Origin: Saururus chinensis
Taxonomy: Eukaryota; Streptophyta; Magnoliopsida; Piperales; Saururaceae
Reading direction: 5' to 3'
Assembly: GCA_035235625.1 (NCBI GenBank)
Contig: CP141148.1
Span: forward strand, 19,965,057-20,029,056
DNA length: 64,000 nucleotides
Shown here: positions 60,890-64,000 of the stretch, piece after piece
Layout: every line of letters begins with the position of its first letter
Position numbering within the stretch: position 1 is the first letter of the stretch
Position numbers and translations under genes: made by a program
Notes under the pieces: model-generated
What the model saw: only the letters and a program-made list of their open reading frames with translations
The model's database searches: none
Told to the model about the DNA's origin: nothing

Positions 60890-61740
60890 ATCAATATCTT
60901 CATCATGGACGTAAGTGCCCCTACAAATGAACATCACATATGTATTTAATTTCATATAACTTAACCCATTCTTTAAAGCCTAAAAATGTTATATTTATTT
61001 ATGAAAATATATTTCACCTTTGATTGATGGTCCAACATCGGTATGTCCAACACCTCTGTAGGGGTAATAAATGCCCATCGAACTTTGAGTTCCATACCAT
61101 GCACCGCCTTGAGACATTTAAAAGCTAAATCGCTCGTGTGCATGCGATGTGTACCTTCCATATTATACACAAAATTCAAAATTTAACATCCTAATTTTCA
61201 TTGATAATTATAAGATTCAAACAAGATTCACAACTTAATAAACCTTACCTTCAATTAGGTCCACTTCCATCATCAACAGGGGTAGATGACCTATGACGTT
61301 CATTTAAAACTATTGTCATATATAAATTTCCTTCTTCTTCATCATCCACTGGCATTTGCATAAGCCTTTCATTGTTCACATTTTTTTCAGAGCTCCTGTG
61401 TGAGCTCCTATGTGAACTACTTCACCTTTCACTAGGCACTCAGGCCTCTTTTTTGAGAAATAAGTTGAAACAAAATATATGACATGACTGGTGAAACATA
61501 AAACTCATTGATGAATCATCATTTATACATATTTGTCTCGAACTCGATCCATATGTCGGAATAACACATTTTATAGTAATTTTCCATCTTCTTCGATCCC
61601 ACCCAACTTTGCTAGCTACTTGCATCTCGAATTCATCATATGTAGACGGTTTCTTAATTAATAATCCTTATGTGCGTCCGTCATAGTTAAGTTAAAAACT
61701 AACCATTGCTTCTGCCATTTCTATTCACTAAATGCATAAA
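60890..61740 (-). pseudogene. MULE transposase N-terminal region, copy 2
   Basis: It is parallel to 58130-58870, with matching blocks at 61440-61460 (58600-58620), 61260-61290 (58415-58445) and 61020-61110 (58205-58300). The minus-strand frame 61625-61440 reads MQVASKVGWDRRRWKITIKC, then SSSRQICINDDSSMSFMFHQ. This resembles the PB1-like N-terminus of plant MULE transposases. A downstream piece reads MGIYYPYRGVGHTDVGPSI. The acidic and MuDR parts present in copy 1 are missing here. Confidence 0.5.
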
Positions 61741-63054
61741 CAATAAATTACATTAATAATGCATTCATCAATTGTCTCAAAACAACTACTTTACTTAACG
61801 AAACATGAGATTAATCGAATTTAAAAGCTGTAATGGTGATAGCAGATACAAGTCGAGATAGTATATGTTTTAACCTAAGATAATTACCATTACGTGTATC
61901 ATTACCCCGATCAGCTGCATAATTGACAGCTTCTAGGAGAGTACTATTTTATTTGTGATAATTTTCTCTCTAATATTTGATTACTCATTTGAATAGAAAT
62001 GTCATATACAAAGGAAAGAATAATTTCGAGAGAAATAAAGCTCTCACTTAGAGTTCTACATTAGCTTAGGGAAAAAATTCATGGACCATATGTAAATCAA
62101 TTGGTTTGATCTGTTGTTTGCTTCATTCATGAGCCTTAATAGAGCGGAGTGCATACCATATGGACATGGAAACCACACAGTGTAGTGAAATCAGAAATCA
62201 ATTTCAACACTAGAATTCCAATGGTATCTCACATGACATGGAAACTTCTTTCAGACATTAAGAATTTCGTAAAATCTCATCAAACAGAACGGAAACATAA
62301 ACCTATAGTGTAAAAAGTAAAACATACCTCTCTTCCACTACAGGAACAAGACCACCAGTCAATCCAACCCCACCTATTTGATCAATTTTCCATTATTAGC
62401 TTTGTAGAATGACAATGTACATTAGAATTCCCCTCAAATATTCATGTTTTACAAAAAATGCTCACCAGTTGTATGCCACAAACTAGCTTCTCTAGAGGTC
62501 TATTCGGCCTGCAATATAGGTAAACAAAAACATCATTAATCAATTTGGAACATAACAGTAAATAAACAAATATGGGGAACAATTCTCCAACATAAAGGCT
62601 TCTTCTTTTCTGACAATTCCTCAACCTAGTAGGTAGTTTAAGCAGATCATGAGGCAACCATCAACAAACTATCATATTCACTAATTTACCTCCCCTCTTT
62701 GAATTAAAACCAATTGAAAACCAAGATCATCCACAAAGAACTCTCAAAAGAAACAAAAAGAGAGCAATAAATAAATTACTTGGCGCCTGGAGTTAGAAAT
62801 CGGCGGAAAGAGGAAAGCTCAGTTGTGCCCTAACATGCGGAGAACCACTCAAACGTAGAGGAGCAAGTGCGCAAGACCTGGAAGGGAAATTTTGTAACGG
62901 GAAAGGGGGCAGCCACAGTGGCAGATTTGGGCTACAAAGGGAGGACAACGACGGCGGCGGATTTGGGCACAAGGTGACGACAGCGACATCTCTAGGCAAA
63001 ATGGCAAAGAGTCGAGATGAATTGTAATGCGGGTATAAAGAGGTGGATTTCATC
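61741..63054. other. Unassigned, with one GC-rich frame
   Basis: Mostly AT-rich. A minus-strand frame at 63056-62793 (Pro/Leu/Ser-rich, 87 codons) lies next to the hairpin cluster and upstream of MULE copy 2. It may be 5' transposon sequence. No protein family is recognised. Confidence 0.3.
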
Positions 63055-63176
63055 ATTTAGAAGGATGATTCTAAAGGACGATTAATTTTCTTTAAAACGA
63101 ACGATGAAATAAGTTAAATTTATGGAAAAATTATTTAATTAATAATTAAAAAAACTTAATTACTAATTCGGACTAC

Positions 63177-63196
63177 TTTGGGAAATATTTCCCAAA
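63177..63196. repeat. Perfect 20-bp palindrome
   Basis: TTTGGGAAATATTTCCCAAA. The symmetry extends outward with one mismatch (CTAC...GTGG). Confidence 0.9.
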
Positions 63197-63266
63197 GTGG
63201 TGTTGCTTTTTGCCACACAGGTGCCAACTGCACCTACGTGGCTTTTTTTAAAAAAAGTTTATATGA

Positions 63267-63480
63267 TTTCGTCCTTTAGAAGGACGAAATTAGGTTTAAG
63301 TTGATTTCGTCCTTCTAAAGGATGAAATTAGTTTAACGATTATATTACTTAACCCGATTTTGTCCTTTAGAAGGACGAAATCACTTTAAGGCGATTTCAC
63401 TGCATTTTGACTGTCCACTTCTAAAACTGAAGCCGATTTCATACACTTCTTCACAAATTCCTTTAAAAGGATGAAATTAC
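63267..63480. repeat. Cluster of short hairpins with TTCGTCCTT/AAGGACGAA arms
   Basis: Three near-identical palindromes (63268-63293, 63304-63329, 63357-63382) have arms ATTTCGTCCTT and AAGGACGAAAT; the second and third each carry a base change. A fourth, looser one ends near 63477. Single or partial arms recur at 60727-60745, 60770-60800, 63055-63075 and 63918-63927. Confidence 0.85.
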
Positions 63481-64000
63481 ATGAATTTAAAAATAACAAG
63501 TGCATGGAGTTGTCATTACTCTGCGGGATAGACATATGAATGATGTCGCTATCATCGTTGGGCCGAGAGCAAGGATGTTGTTGCAGTGAAAGAGTTTCTC
63601 GACGATGCCTATGCCTCATCCAGGGACGTCGGAGTTGTGGTTGAAATCTCTTTTAGGCTCCCAATCTCTCTTATTCCACTCTGGTTTACTCTTTATTTAT
63701 CTATAAATTTGGGATAGTAAATGCTTTGAGAGTTTTGTGCCAATTACGAAATTGTCAATGTTCTACATCAAGTTGTATGCTTTGAGAATTTTTGGGATTG
63801 TAAATACTTTTTGTGATAGTAAACAAAAAAAATTATAATGTTTATATGGTCTGAAAGTTTTTAGGATAGTAAATGCTCTTGTCATAGTTAAAAACATGTT
63901 GAGGGATGATTGCATCGTTTAGACGACGAAATCACCACGATGGACCTTAACTACAACTATTATTTTCAGAAAGCACAAAAATGCTTGAGAGAATATATTA
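63481..64000. other. AT-rich end of window, nothing recognised
   Basis: A minus-strand frame at 63619-63386 overlaps the hairpins and is not credible. A GACGAAATCACC arm at 63918 suggests the hairpin-bearing repeat continues. Confidence 0.35.

Overview
The window is nuclear DNA of a flowering plant, probably a dicot; I cannot name the species. The signs are intron-containing coding sequence that resembles the plant gene RLF, plant-type LTR retrotransposons, CACTA and Mutator-like DNA transposons, and long AT-rich non-coding stretches. It is a gene-poor, heavily nested repeat region. I see no CRISPR array, operon, rRNA or tRNA gene.

Layout. 1-2500 holds fragments of three LTR families. 3488-12163 is a CACTA-type DNA transposon made of hairpin-forming subterminal repeats and GA/CT tracts. 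It carries a solo LTR (5146-6341) and a truncated copy (about 7555-11411) of a large LTR family. 12164-16800 is mostly unassigned, with one copia RNase H scrap. 16808-35118 is a three-level nest. A Sirevirus-like solo LTR is split by a very large solo LTR (17701-34759). That one contains a 1013-bp unit tandemly triplicated (19763-22796) and is itself split by a complete but dead Athila-like Ty3/gypsy element (23434-33175, minus strand). 37069-48780 is a decayed Sirevirus-like copia element. An Athila-type solo LTR interrupts its 5' LTR, another solo LTR interrupts that one, and a fourth solo LTR interrupts its gag gene.

48986-51540 is a third, inverted copy of the large LTR family. 51541-52545 is the broken 3' end of an unidentified plant gene, split by a copia-type solo LTR. 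53746-54388 holds the first two coding exons of an RLF-like cytochrome b5 domain gene. The heme-domain exons are not in the window. Its next intron begins at 54389 and contains a gypsy LTR with polypurine tract (54580-57456), which is split by another solo LTR. 57700-64000 contains two decayed copies of a MULE transposase N-terminal region, a degenerate 210-bp tandem repeat, and clusters of short perfect hairpins.

The main result is structural. Target-site duplications read directly from the sequence delimit nearly every insertion and give their relative order. Solo LTRs far outnumber complete elements, so unequal recombination has removed most internal regions. The only host coding sequence with intact reading frames is the partial RLF-like gene. 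I found no clear new functional system.
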